Shown here: piece after piece, positions 32,770-43,656 of the stretch | How positions within the stretch are numbered: the stretch's first letter is position 1 | How the letters are laid out: every line of letters starts with the position of its first letter | Assembly: GCF_018294505.1 (NCBI RefSeq) | Contig: NC_057800.1 | Location: 176,277,642 to 176,341,641, forward strand | Length of the DNA stretch: 64,000 nt | Direction of reading: 5' to 3' | Source: Triticum aestivum | Lineage: Eukaryota; Streptophyta; Magnoliopsida; Poales; Poaceae | Program-made: the position numbers and the translations under genes | The notes under the pieces: generated by a model | What the model saw: the letters and a program-made list of their open reading frames with translations, nothing else | Database searches by the model: none | Told to the model about the DNA's origin: nothing

Positions 32770-33680
32770 GGGGTTTTTTGGCAGGCTGCAGGCCTTATTT
32801 GGCTATTGATGCCACTTTTCTCATATGGAGGTTTAAAGGACAGTTAGTAGTAGCTTGTGCAGTTGATGCACACGGTTTTGTATTTCTAGTTGCCTACGGT
32901 GTGCTGGAGATAGAGTCTGAGGAGAGCCGGACTTGGTTTTTGCATAATCTGCGCCGGGCTATTGCACATCCCAATGGGCTGGTCATTTATACAGATGCCT
33001 GCAAAGGTTTAGAAGTGGTCGTGGACAATGTGTTCCCTGGAGGGAATGCATGCGTCACCTTGCTGCAAATTTCATGAAGAAATTCAAAGGAAAGGTGTAT
33101 ACTGACAATTTATGGCCAGCGTCTTTGACTTGCAGTGTGAAGAAGCACAGCTACCACTTGAGGCAGTTATACATGAATCCCAAAGTGAAAGAATACTTGG
33201 AAACACACAACTCCAAGTTATGGGCCAGAAGCCAATTCAGTGAAGTGAGCAAAGTTGACTATGTGCACAATAATCTAGCAGAGTCTTTCAGCTCAACGAT
33301 CCGGAAACTAAAGGGTCATTATGTTGTGGATTTACTTGACATGATAAGGATAGAATACATGCAGAAATTTCATTACCGTGCAGGAATAGCCGAGGCAAAA
33401 TTCATGGGCCACATTTATCATCCCTGCCATGATGAATGAACTGAAGCAGAAAACAACATGCTTGGAAATGAACATGACTCTTTGCTCGGGTACCACAACA
33501 GAGATATCATATTTGGATAAAGAGAAGAGGGAATGGAGATATCCAGTGGATTTAGAAGCTAGAACTTACAATTGTAGGCAATGGCAGATAACTGGGTTGC
33601 CATGCATTCATGCCTTGTTTTTCATCACTTCTCTCCCAGGTCCAGCAGGGAACATACATCAGTATGTGCATGATTACTAA
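32770..33680 (+). pseudogene. MULE transposase gene, catalytic core and SWIM finger
   Basis: The core resumes right after the nested element with CRPYLAIDATFL (first catalytic Asp), then YTDACKGLEVV (second Asp) and NNLAESFSS (the usual place of the Glu), so the DDE set is visible. Frameshifts occur near 33050 and 33430. A SWIM-type zinc finger follows (CRQWQITGLPCIHAL), ending at a stop near 33678. About 90 residues usually found between the DNA-binding module and the core are missing. The enzyme would cut and rejoin element ends; this copy cannot. Confidence 0.87.
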
Positions 33681-33715
33681 TCTGTTTCAAGGTTAAAGCC
33701 ACATATGCTTATGCC

Positions 33716-34510
33716 TTGCCTGCTATGGAGGGTAAACAACAATGGGACATGGTGGACCCTGGATTCAAGCTTTGCGCTCCAGTTCTGAAGAGAGCAGCAG
33801 GTAGACCAAGGAAGAGTCGAATCAGACCTCGCAGCGAAGGAGCTGGACTTGGAGCGAGGAAGCGTAAGTGCACAAGGTGTGGTGGGTCTGGTCATTTTGG
33901 TAAGTATTGTGATAACACGGTAGATCCAGCGTTCGGAGAGAGTTTCGATGAAGGCTTCAATGAAAATGTTGGTCAGCAGCCGGTTGCCTCAATAGATGAT
34001 GAAAATGATGGTCAACAGCCGGTAGCATCATATGAGAATTTTGACAAGGTTCCAACTGATGATGGTCAACAGCCGCATGATTTTGACGATGATCCAAAAT
34101 ATCCTCCAAATAATGATTCAAGTGAGGCTTCAAATGGTGATCCAAGTGAGGCTCCAAATAGGGATCATGGTGATCCAAGTGAGGCTCCAAATGGTGATCA
34201 TGGTGATCCAAGTGAGGCTCCAAATGATGATCCAAGTGAGGCTCCAAATGGTGGCCAACCTTCTGTTGTTGTGAGTTCTGCTAGGTATGTAAATCTTGCA
34301 AGGGTCAAATACTACTGTACATTTATCACTTGACATGATCTCATTACCCTTTATGTTTTGCACAGCTCTATGATAGGTTTGAAGAAGACGCGCAAGGTAC
34401 CGACAACCAAGAGGAGAAGAGAAGAAGCAATGAGCACAAGGTGCACGAGGAGCAAAGTGATGGAAGAAGCTCAAGGAACAGATAGAAGCCCCAACGCTAT
34501 ATATGAATAA
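33716..34510 (+). pseudogene. MULE transposase gene, C-terminal exons
   Basis: The region continues the transposase after the SWIM finger: a short tail (ALPAMEGKQQWDMVDPGF), a basic stretch, and an intact CCHC knuckle (CTRCGGSGHFGKYC). A repeat-rich acidic region follows with GQQP units and five DPSEAPN-like units. An intron (34285-34365, GTATGT to CACAG) leads to a last exon ending at TAA 34508-34510, which is basic (KKTRKV, KRRREE) and could act in nuclear import. This part is open from 33716 to the splice site, so it is less damaged than the core. Confidence 0.75.
34109..34256 (+). repeat. In-frame minisatellite in the MULE gene
   Basis: About five units built on GATCCAAGTGAGGCTCCAAAT, some separated by GGTGATCAT, keep the reading frame and encode DPSEAPN blocks. 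Confidence 0.9.
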
Positions 34511-35866
34511 TTATGAAACATTATGAATAATTTATGAAACATTATGAATAATGTTGTATTTCTGTTGGATGATGTTGGATCTATGTTAGAACTATGTTTG
34601 ACATGATGTTTAAATCTGTTGGATGATGTTTGAATGAGCACATGGTTTTTCCTTTTTTGTTTTTTTTGAATTTTGTTTTGCTCATTTGAATTCTGATCAA
34701 ACTTAACTTTGACCAAGATTTAAACAAGTCTAAAACATCAAAATGAAAAACTAAGCCTGGATCCTTCTTAGTCAATCCAAAATGAAGCTGTGGTGAGGTT
34801 TTTGAAATTTTCATGAAAAATATGCTAAAAAGAGGGGTCCAAAGGTAGGGTAGACGACCTCATTTCTAAGCAAGGTTTTTTTCGACCTTGTCTAAATTAG
34901 CCAAATAACTTTCCTACAAATATATTCTATATATACAGACTATGTCCGCTGGTTTTTCCATTTTTTTAAATTTGTTTTGCTCATTTGAATTCTGGTCAAA
35001 TTTAACTTTGACCAAGATTTAAACAAGTGTAAAACATCAAAATGAAAAACTAAGCCTGGATCCTTCTTAGTCACTCCAAAATGAAGCTGTGGTAAGTTTT
35101 TTGAAATTTTCATGTTCATTTCCCCAAAACACTTATCTTCACTTCATACAAGAGAGTTTGAGATACTTGAGATATCACACAATACACATGAACTTATCGT
35201 TTAAATGTATGTAAACCTTGTTTATCAACTTAAATCGTTAGTATATGACATAAGAAGACTATGTGCACGGGTTTTTCATTTTTCTGATTTTTATTTAATT
35301 TATTATGCTCATTTGAAATCTGGTCAAACATAGCTTTGACTGCTCCAAACCCCTCCCAAACCCCGCTACCCCTAGCGCTGAACAAGGACCGTCCATCTAA
35401 CCCTAGCGGCGATCAAGGGCCGTCGATCTAACCTTTCTAGAAGGAATCTGTGGGGAGGAGGGGGCGATCCGCGAGATGCAATCTGATTGGCTGGGAGATT
35501 GTTTTTTTAACAAATATCGGGTGCGCTGGATGGACCGTTGGGCCGTCTCGTTGTCTGGGCCTGAGACCGCCGTAAATAGCCTGTCTCAGCCTTTCCAGGC
35601 CTTGCATGCATGGGAGGCGGCAACGTGGGTTTGCATGCGCGGGAGGTGGACGTGCATGCATGCGAGCGAGGCGAGCGAGGCGCGCTAGGCGAGCTAGGTG
35701 GTTCAGGGTAGCGAGTCAAATGCACCGTCCGGTCCAAGAGCTACGCAGTGATTTAGATGCACACACGCGCCCCATGCATCGTTTTCGTGCAAAAATTAAA
35801 GAGTGCAAAGCGTAACGGATACACACACACACGTATGGATTCACACACGCACTGTTCTCATCCTTT
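34511..35866. repeat. Non-coding MULE interior with ~310-bp tandem repeat
   Basis: Units begin at 34644, 34951 and 35269 with GGTTTTTCC-like sequence, each followed by TGCTCATTTGAA and TTTGACCAAGATTTAAAC (the third unit is partial). The period is about 310 bp, 2.2 copies. After 35340 come GC-rich stretches with GCGAGCGAGG repeats (35660-35700) and an (AC)n run at 35821-35832. Confidence 0.75.
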
Positions 35867-35892
35867 CTCTCTTCCTCTCCCACCCACAAGCC

Positions 35893-35898
35893 TATAAA
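35893..35898 (+). promoter_or_regulatory. TATA box, candidate promoter inside the MULE
   Basis: TATAAA sits inside a 25-bp duplicated stretch (CTTCCTCTCCCACCCACAAG at about 35871 and 35912), about 110 bp ahead of an ATG at 36004. Confidence 0.5.
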
Positions 35899-36003
35899 TG
35901 GGGTGCCTCTCTTCCTCTCCCACCCACAAGCCAGATCCGATCCATTCTCTCCAACTTCAAACACCCAAGCGACCAAGCCCTCCCCAAGCGACACCAAGTG
36001 AAG

Positions 36004-36201
36004 ATGCAGTTCAACGGGCCGACCTTCAATCGTCCGTCTGTCATGCCGGAGGCGCTACCCACCGTTGCATCTTCTCTAAGTTATTATGGTTTATTATGTG
36101 TGTTAAAAAATGTCCATGCCCAAACATATCATTTCTTCCCTAAACCAAGTCATGAAGTTCGAGAACTTGTGGTTTTCATTAATGAAAATCGAAGGGGGTG
36201 A
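36004..36201 (+). CDS. Small putative ORF (possible captured 5' exon)
   Basis: An ATG in a good context (AAGATGC) opens 65 codons starting MQFNGPTFNRPSVMPEALP. The first 25 codons have GC-rich, gene-like base use (ACGGGCCGACC, GCCGGAGGCGC). After about 36075 the sequence turns AT-rich and random-looking, so the real exon may end there. No domain was recognised. Together with the TATA box upstream it looks like the promoter and first exon of a gene picked up by the Mutator-like element, but chance is possible. Confidence 0.3.
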   Translation: MQFNGPTFNRPSVMPEALPTVASSLSYYGLLCVLKNVHAQTYHFFPKPSHEVRELVVFINENRRG

Positions 36202-36204
36202 GAA

Positions 36205-37185
36205 CCCTCTATTTCATTCAAAAAAAGTCATGAACTAACATGCAAATTTATTCCCTTTAAATCCTAAACCAAGTGCCACTCTAACCCTAGACCAACTGTC
36301 ACTCTAACCAAAATCATGTGGCAGTGCAAACATACGTTTTCAACCTTCCAACCCTCCAAAATTTCAGTGCAAAACAAAGGAAAACCACTCTCACGCGTGT
36401 GCAAACATTCACGGTCTCACAATTGTTTTTTGACAAATTTCACGGTCTCACTATGTATACCTTCCTTCCCTACCCATGTCAAAGTCTTGCCATCTGTCCT
36501 AGCGGTTACCAGCGCAGCCCTAAACACCACAAACCCACGCGGTCCTGAGTTCAAGTCCCCAGCCACACCAATTTTTTGTGCATTTTCCACCCTTGATTTT
36601 TTAGACAAATTATTTTTTCTCAATGTAATGCCCTTAAAAAATGTTCATTTATTTTGGCACCAGGTATAAACCTCTACCTAAGCTGAGGCACATTTTCCAT
36701 GACATTTTGGTCTTTGATTTAAATCATGGTGTATTTGAATTGGATTAATTAAATTGCTATTAAATATTTAACAGCTCCAAAAAAATTCTAACCTTAATTG
36801 TTTGGCTCTGGAATAATTCATTTAGCTTCCATAAAAAGTTTCAGCATTATGATTTACTGCCTAAATTAAATCAGAACAGAAAACAGAAAAACACGCAAGA
36901 GAACCCCCGAATGGGCCTAATTGGATGCAGTTGGCCCATTAGTCTAGCCTGCACTTGGCTCTACGCTATGAATTTGGCCCAAGAGCAACCTTTTTTTGAC
37001 ATAAAGGCAGAGCAGAGAGCTGCATTTCATTGATCAAAAGTTTATGAATTCCTCATTTCTTCTTCTTTTTTCAACATATTTAAATGTTGGTCACTTCTTT
37101 TTTTTCAACATTTAAACAACTTTGACCAACATTTAAACTAGGTGAATTTCTCATACAATTTCAAGATTACAAATTCCTCCATAAT
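36205..37185. other. Non-coding MULE interior
   Basis: AT-rich sequence with no domain. Positions 36500-36558 hold tRNA-like promoter boxes (TAGCGGTTACC and GAGTTCAAGTCC), but the flanks do not fold as a tRNA. The rest is unremarkable. Confidence 0.45.
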
Positions 37186-37701
37186 TCATGCCTTTCCATA
37201 CATTTTCAACATTACAACCAGTGCGATTACCATACCTACAAATGCCCAAAAGTGTTTGCAAATGGGTACTGGTAGTGCTTGATCTTCAAGCTTCCTAACC
37301 TTCTTCTTCAACATCCTAAGCTCAACAGCTAGCTCTATGTCCGTGCGTGCTTCGCCCTCCATCTCTTCTTCCGGAGCACGTGCTGCGGCCACTGTCGTTC
37401 GTGGCAGCATGCACAACCATTCTTCATGCTCTTCTTGCAGTTCATTCATCAGAGTCTTGGCCAGAGCATCAACCCAAAGAAAGAAGCATGTCACCTGCAT
37501 GAACACCAAATAGATCAACCCATTTCTCAAAGATCCCGACCATGAAAATGGTGCAATTGCCCCGATTCTTACCCCATTCTCGCTGCACACGTAGAACGGA
37601 CGATTCTGGTTCCTCGGTGTGTGAGAAAGCCTCCAATCAACGCCCGCCCAGCACCGCGGACAGACGAAGACAGGCATGTCCACACGCGCCCGGCTCTGCA
37701 T
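37186..37701 (-). CDS. GRF-type zinc-finger protein with coiled coil and C-terminal membrane segment
   Basis: The ATG at 37701 (MQSRARVDMPVFVCPRC) starts a frame with a GRF zinc-finger pattern: CPRCWAG, then RNQNRPFYVCSENG, then CFFLWVDAL. A 78-bp intron (37495-37572; GTAAGA to ATGCAG on the - strand) fits between CSENG and the CFFLW part. It is a multiple of three without stops, so it is invisible as a frame break. After the finger comes a Glu/Lys coiled-coil segment (ELAVELRMLKKKVRKLEDQ) and a hydrophobic tail (FWAFVGMVIALVVMLKMYG) able to span a membrane. The mature chain would be about 145 residues. It faces the transposase gene inside the same terminal repeats, in the place occupied by the second gene of classic MuDR, but is unrelated to it by sequence. 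Function is unknown; GRF fingers bind single-stranded nucleic acid. Confidence 0.7.
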   Translation of the reverse strand: MQSRARVDMPVFVCPRCWAGVDWRLSHTPRNQNRPFYVCSENGVRIGAIAPFSWSGSLRNGLIYLVFMQVTCFFLWVDALAKTLMNELQEEHEEWLCMLPRTTVAAARAPEEEMEGEARTDIELAVELRMLKKKVRKLEDQALPVPICKHFWAFVGMVIALVVMLKMYGKA

Positions 37702-38019
37702 TCCACGAGGTGTCACGGGAGCTTGAGGAAGACATGGAGCTCGGAGCCGAAGGGGATCTCAACGTCGCCGCGCCCTCCACAGCTAGCTTCCCACCACTGT
37801 GCTCTCTCTCTCTCGCCATGGTCACCGGCGTGCTCTCTGTCGCCATGGTCACCTCCGTTGTCGCCCTCTTATATAGCACACCTGCAATGGCTCTCTGTTG
37901 GGTCCCACAAGCCACACGTGCAACAGTCTGAATAAAATTGGTCGTCCCTGCCACCTGGTCCCACCTGTAAGGGCCAAGTCAAAAGGTTGACTTGACGGAG
38001 ACGACAGAGTTCACGGAAC

Positions 38020-38120
38020 GAGTCGGTGCACTCGGACTAGGGGCAAAACTGAGCACAATTCGCATCTGAGGGCAAACCTGAGCACATGGACACCGCTGAG
38101 GGCAAAATGATGATTAACCC
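38020..38120 (-). repeat. Right terminal inverted repeat of the Mutator-like element
   Basis: The reverse complement matches the left end; the element ends ATTAACCC at 38120 and is followed by ATAACATTT. Confidence 0.85.
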
Positions 38121-38623
38121 ATAACATTTCTGTCACCATGTTATTAGTAAGTTCTGTTTTTCCATGTGAATAGCTAGGGTTCTATGCATCCTATGACCAT
38201 GTTCTTGCCATGAGTAGCTGCATAAACATGTCTTCTTGATGTTTGTTATATTCTAATACCATTATATGCTTTGTGTTGAGTTGCACAAGCTCTCAAACAT
38301 GCCTACTTGTCATTGTTACTGCCATGTTTAGTTTATTTCACTGTCTGTGAATCTGTTATCGTTTGCCATCTTGCCATGATGTTTTGAGCAAGTTCTAGTG
38401 GTTTCTAGCAGTAGCTTAGTGATCTTGTTTTGTAGTGCTTGACATGTACATGCTTTCCGTGCCTTTTGATTCCATGAAATGTTCCTGTAGCATATACTTT
38501 TGTTGTCTCAAAGTATTCATCATGACCCTGTTTTTAGCCTTGCTCTGTTATTCACTAAGCCTGAGAATCTGTTATGACTTGCTTACTTGTCTTGGTGAAT
38601 GTCATTGATCTAGGGGTTATATG
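38121..38623 (+). mobile_element. Host Gypsy LTR, segment 3
   Basis: AT-rich continuation of the LTR that starts at 14910, between the Mutator-like element and the Copia element. The last five bases, ATATG, are the Copia target copy. Confidence 0.65.
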
Positions 38624-40359
38624 TGTTGGGAAACGTAGTATTTCAAAAATTTGCATACACACACAAGATCCATCTAGGTGATGCATAGAAACGAGAGGGG
38701 AGAGTGTGTCCACGTACCCTCGTAGACCGAAAGCGGAAGCGTTTAGTAACGCGGTTGATGTAGTCGAACGTCTTCGTGATCCAACCGATCCAAGTACCGA
38801 ATGCACGGCACCTCCACGATCTGCACATGTTCAGCTCGGTGACGTCCCTCATACTCTTGATCCAGCTGAGGCCGAGGGAGAGTTCCGTCAGCATGACGGC
38901 ATGATGACGGTGATGATGAAGTTACCGGCGTAGGGCTTCGCCTAAGCACTACAACGATATGACCGAGGTGGAAATTTGTGGAGGGGGGCACCGCACACGG
39001 CTAAGACAATTGTCAACTTGTGTGTTCTAGGGTGCCCCCTGCCCCCATATATAAAGGAGCAAGGGGGAGGCCGACCGGCCATATAGGGGCACGCCCCAAG
39101 TAGGATTCCTACTAGGAATAGGAATCCTATTCCTAGTAGGTTTCCAACAAGGAAGAGGGGGGGAAGGAAGGAGAGGGAGAGAGGGAGAAGGAAAGGGGGG
39201 CGCCCCCCCTTCCCTAGTCCAATTCGGACCTAAGGGGGAAGGGGCGTGCAGCCTGCCCTAGCCGCCCCTCTCTCTGTCCACTAAGGCCCATGAGGCCCAT
39301 TAGTTCCCCTGTGGGGTTCCGGTAACCCTCCCGCACTCCGGTTTTATCCCAAACTTCTCCGGAACAATTCTGGTGTCCGAATATAGTCGTCCAATATATC
39401 AATCTTTATGTCTCGACCATTTCAAGACTCCTCGTCTTGTCCGTGATCATATCCGGGACTCCGAACTACCTTCGGTACATCAAAACACATAAACTCATAA
39501 TACCTATCGTCGTCAAACATTAAGCGTGCGGACCCTACGGGTTCAAGAACTATGTAGACATGACCGAGACACTTCTCCGGTCAATAACCAATAGCGGAAC
39601 CTGGATGCTCATATTGGCCCCTACATATTCTACGAAGATCTTTATCGATCAATCGCATAACAACATACGTTGTTCCCTTTGTCATCGGTATGTTACTTGC
39701 CCGAGATTCGATCATCGGTATCTGAATACCTAGTTCAATCTCGTTACCGGCAAGTCTCTTTACTCATTCCGTAATGCAACATCCCGCAACTAACTCATTA
39801 GTTACATTGCTTGCAAGGCTTATAGTGATGTGCATTACCGAGAGGGCCCAGAGATACCTCTCCGACAATCGGAGTGACAAATCCTAATCTCGATCTATGC
39901 CAACTCAGCAAACACCATCAGATACACCTGTAGAGCATCTTTATAATCACCCAGTTACGTTGTGACGTTTGATAGCACACTAAGTGTTCCTCCGGTATTC
40001 GGGAGTTGCATAATCTCATAGTCATAGGAACATGTATAAGTTATGGAGAAAGCAATAGCAATAAACTAAACGGTCATAGTGCTAAGCTAACAGACGGGTC
40101 AAGTCAATTACATCATTCTCTAATGATGTGATCCCGTTCATCAAATGACAACTCATGTTTATGGCTAGGAAACTTAACCATCTTCGATTAACGAACTAGT
40201 CAAGTAGAGGCATACTAGTGACACTCTGTTTGTCTATGTATTCACACATGTACTAAGTTTACGGTTAATACAATTCTAGCATGAATAATAAACATTTATC
40301 ATGAAATAAGTAAATATAAATAACAACTTTATTATGGCCTCTAGGGCATATTTCCTTCA
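38624..40359 (-). repeat. 3' LTR of the - strand Copia element
   Basis: The 1736-bp unit starts (on the + strand) TGTTGGGAAACGTAG and ends TTTCCTTCA. It is abutted by CTCTAGTGCAAGTGAGAGAC on the - strand, the polypurine tract. Confidence 0.92.
39108..39140. repeat. Perfect 16-bp palindrome in the LTR
   Basis: CCTACTAGGAATAGGA, one base, then its exact reverse complement. In element orientation it lies some 50-60 bp ahead of a TTTATATAT box. Confidence 0.95.
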
Positions 40360-40392
40360 GTCTCTCACTTGCACTAGAGTCAATAATCTAGA

Positions 40393-40797
40393 TTACATTG
40401 TAATGATTCTAACACCCATGGAGTCTTGGTGCTGATCATGTTTTTCTCGTGAGAGAGGCTTAGTTAACGGGTCTGCAACATTCACATCCGTATGTATCTT
40501 GCAAATTTCTATGTCTCCCTCCTTGACTTGATCACGGATGGAATTGAAGCATCTTTTGATGTGCTTGGTTCTCTTGTGAAATCTTGATTCCTTTGCCAAG
40601 GCAATTGCACCAGTATTGTCACAAAAGATTTTCATTGGACCCGATGCACTAGGTATGACACCTAGATCGGATATGAACTCCTTCATCCGAACTCCCTCAT
40701 TTGCTGCTTCCGAAGAAGCTGTGTATTCCGCTTCACATGTAGCTCCCACCACGACGCTTTGCTTAGAATTGCACCAACTGACAGCTCCACCATTTAA
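40393..40797 (-). pseudogene. Copia RNase H
   Basis: The sequence has the Copia RNase H signatures ATCEAEYTASSEAANEGVR, FCDNTGAIALAKE and HKRTKHI, ending ADPLTKPLSREKH and a stop at 40393. It would remove the RNA template. A TAA at 40798-40800 separates it from the reverse transcriptase to which it is normally fused. Otherwise the frame is open for about 120 codons, and the catalytic Asp/Glu positions (CEAEY, FCDNTGA) are kept. The purine tract and LTR follow within 35 bp. Confidence 0.88.
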
Positions 40798-40800
40798 TTA

Positions 40801-42011
40801 AAATATGTATCTGGTTTGTGACTTAGAGTCATCCAGATCAGTGTCAAAGCTTGCATCGACGTAACCGTTTACGATGAGCTCTTTGTCACCTCCATAAATG
40901 AGAAACATATCCTTAGTCCTTTTCAGGTACTTAAGGATATTCTTGACCGATGTCCAGTGATCCACTCCTGGATTACTTTGGTACATCCCTGCTAACCTAA
41001 TAGCAAGACACACATCAAGCCTGGTACACAACATTGCATACATGATAGAACCTATGGCTGAAGCATAGGGAATGACTTTCATTTTCTCTCTATCTTCTGC
41101 AGTGGTCAGGCATTGAGTCTGACTCAACTTCACACCTTGTAACACAGGCAATAACCCTTTCTTCGCTTGATCCATTTTGAACTTCTTCAAAACTTTATCA
41201 AGGTATGTGCTTTGTGAAAGTCCAATTAAGCGTCTTGATCTATCTCTATAGATCTTGATGCCCAATATATAAGCAACTTCACCGAGGTCTTTCATTGAAA
41301 AATTCTTATTCAAGTATCTTTTTATGCTACTCAGAAATTTAGTATCATTTCCAATCAGCAATATGTCATCTACATATAATATCAGAAATGCTACAGAGCT
41401 CCCACTCACTTTCTTGTAAATACAGGCTTCTCCAAAAGTCTGTATAAAACCATATGCTTTGATCACACTATCAAAGTGTATATTCCAACTCCGAGAGGCT
41501 TGCACCAGTCCATAAATGGATCGCTGGAGCTTGCACACTTTGTTAACACCTTTTGGATCGACAAAACCATTTGGTTGTATCATATACAACTCTTCTTTAA
41601 GATATCCATTAACGAATGCAGTTTTGACATCCATTTTCCAAATTTCATAATCATAAAATGCCGCAATTGCTAACATGATTCGGACGGACTTAAGCATCGC
41701 TACAGGTGAGAAGGTCTCATCATAGTCAACTCCTTGAACTTGTCAAAAACCTTTTTTAACAAGGTGAGCTTTGTAGATAGTAACATTACCGTCAGCACCA
41801 GTCTTCTTCTTGAAGATCCATTTATTCTCTATGGCTTGCCGATCATCGGGCAAGTCAACCAAAGTCCACACTTTTTCTCATACATGGACCCCATCTCAGA
41901 TTTCATGGCCTGAAGCCATTTTGCGGAATCTGGGCTCATCATCGCTTCCTCATAGTTTGTAGGTTCGTCGTGGTCAAGTAACATGACCTTCAGAACAGGA
42001 TTATCGTACAC
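40801..42011 (-). pseudogene. Copia reverse transcriptase, broken
   Basis: Motifs in order: EEAMMSPDSAKWLQAMKSEM, then MDVKTAFVNGYLKEELYM, KVCKLQRSIYGLVQASRSW, the catalytic ILYVDDILLIGND, and IPYASAIGSIMYAM. The YVDD box is intact. A TGA at 41743-41745 and a frameshift near 41870 (after EMGSMYEKK) split the N-terminal part. A TAA at 40798-40800 ends the chain before RNase H. It would copy the RNA into DNA within the particle. Confidence 0.92.
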
Positions 42012-43644
42012 TCTGGTGCGGATCTTACTTTAGTTGACCTATGAGGTTCGATAGTAAATTGATCAGAAGTTTCATGATCATCATCATTAGCTTCCTCACT
42101 TACTGGTGTAGGAATCACTGGAACTGATTTCTGTGATAAACTACTTTCCAATAAGGGAGCAGGTAGAGTTACCTCATCAAATTCTACTTTCCTCCCACTC
42201 ACTTCTTTTGAGAGAAACTCCTTCTCGAGAAAGGATCCATTCTTAGCAACGAATATTTTGCCTTCGGATCTATGATAGAAGGTGTACCCAACATTTTCCT
42301 TTGGGTATCCTATGAAGACACATTTCTCCGATTTGGGTTCGAGCTTATCAGGTTGAAGCTTTTTCACATAAGCATCGCAACCCCAAACTTTAAGAAACGA
42401 CAACTTGGGTTTCTTTCCAAACGACAGTTCATAAGGTGTCGTCTCAACGGATTTTGATGGTGCCCTATTTAACATGAATGCAGCCATCTCTAAAGCATAA
42501 CCCCAAAACGATAGCGATAAATCACTAAGAGATATCATAGACCACACCATATCTAATGAAGTGCGGTTACGACGTTCGGACACACCATTACGTTGTGGTG
42601 TTCCAGGTGGTGTGAGTTGCGAAACTACTCTGCATTGTTTTGAATGAAGACCAAACTCGTAACTCAAATATTCTCCTCCACGATCAGATCGCAGAAACTT
42701 TATTTTCTTGTTACAATGATTTTCCACTTCACTTGGAAATTCTTTGAACTTTTCAATTGTTTCAGACTGATGTTTCATCTTGTTGATATACCCATATCTG
42801 CTCAAATCATTAGTGAAGGTAATAAAATAATGATACCCGCCACAAGCATCAACACTCATCGGACCGCATACATCAATATATATATTATTTCCAACCAGCC
42901 TGTTGCTCGCTCCATTGTTCCGGAGAACGGAGTGTTGGTCATCTTTCCCATGAGGCATGGTTCGCAAGCATCAAGTGATTCCAAAAGACCATCCGCATGG
43001 AGTTTCTTCATGCGCTTTACACCAATATGACCTAAACGGCAGTGCCACAAATAAGTTGCACTATCATTGTTAAACTTATATCTTTTGGCTTCAATACTAT
43101 GAACATGTGTATCACTACTATCAAGATTTAGTAAAAATAGACCACTCATCAAGGGTGCATGACCATAAAAGATATTATTCATATAAATAGAACAACCATT
43201 ATTCTCTGATTTAAATGAATAACCGTCTCGCATCAAACAAGATCCAGATATAATGTTCATGCTTAATGCTCGCACCAAATAACAATTATTCGGGTCTAAA
43301 ACCAATCCCGAAGGTAGATGTAGAGGTAGCGTGCCGACGGCGATCACATCGACTTTGGAACCATTTCCCACGCACATCGTCACCTCGTCCTTAGCCAATC
43401 TTCGCTTAATCCGTAGCCCCTGTTTTGAGTTGCAAATATTAGCAACAGAACTAGTATCAAATAACCAGGGGCTACTGTGAGCATTAGTAAGGTACACATC
43501 AATAACATGTATATCAAATATACCTTTCACTTTGCCATCCTTCTTCTCCACCAAATACTTGGGGCAGTTCCGCATCCAGTGACTAGTCCCTTTGAAGTAG
43601 AAGCACTCAGTCTCAGGCTTAGGTCCAGACTTGGGCTTCATCAC
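42000..43644 (-). pseudogene. Copia knuckle, protease and integrase
   Basis: At the start the zinc knuckle reads CFYFKGTSHWMRNC: the second Cys of CX2CX4HX4C is Phe. The protease loop reads LFDTSSVANIC. The GAG-pre-integrase zinc module is RLGHIGVKRMKKLHADG...CEPCLMGK. The integrase core has its acidic triad in DVCGPMS, FLRSDRGGEY and NGVSERRNRT. The two halves are in different frames, with a break at about 42900. After the core the chain keeps WGCDAYVKKLQPDKLEPKS and FIGYPKENVGYTFY, typical of the integrase C-terminal region. Confidence 0.9.
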
Positions 43645-43656
43645 TTGAGCAACAAC

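Larger units (their letters stand above)
25284..38120 (+). mobile_element. Mutator-like DNA transposon (two genes)
   Basis: Inverted ends of about 100 bp (25284-25375 and 38020-38120) start GGGTTAAT and share TTTTGCCCTCAG, GGTGTCCATGTGCTCAG and GATGCGAATTGTGCTCAG. Outside lie ATAATGTTT and ATAACATTT, a 9-bp duplication with two mismatches; 9 bp is the Mutator length. Inside are a MULE transposase gene (+), a convergent GRF zinc-finger gene (-), and a nested Athila-type element that accounts for 5.8 kb of the length. Confidence 0.88.

Noticed and set aside
36500..36558. A true tRNA gene
   Set aside because: Acceptor and T-arm pairings do not form; only promoter-like boxes remain.
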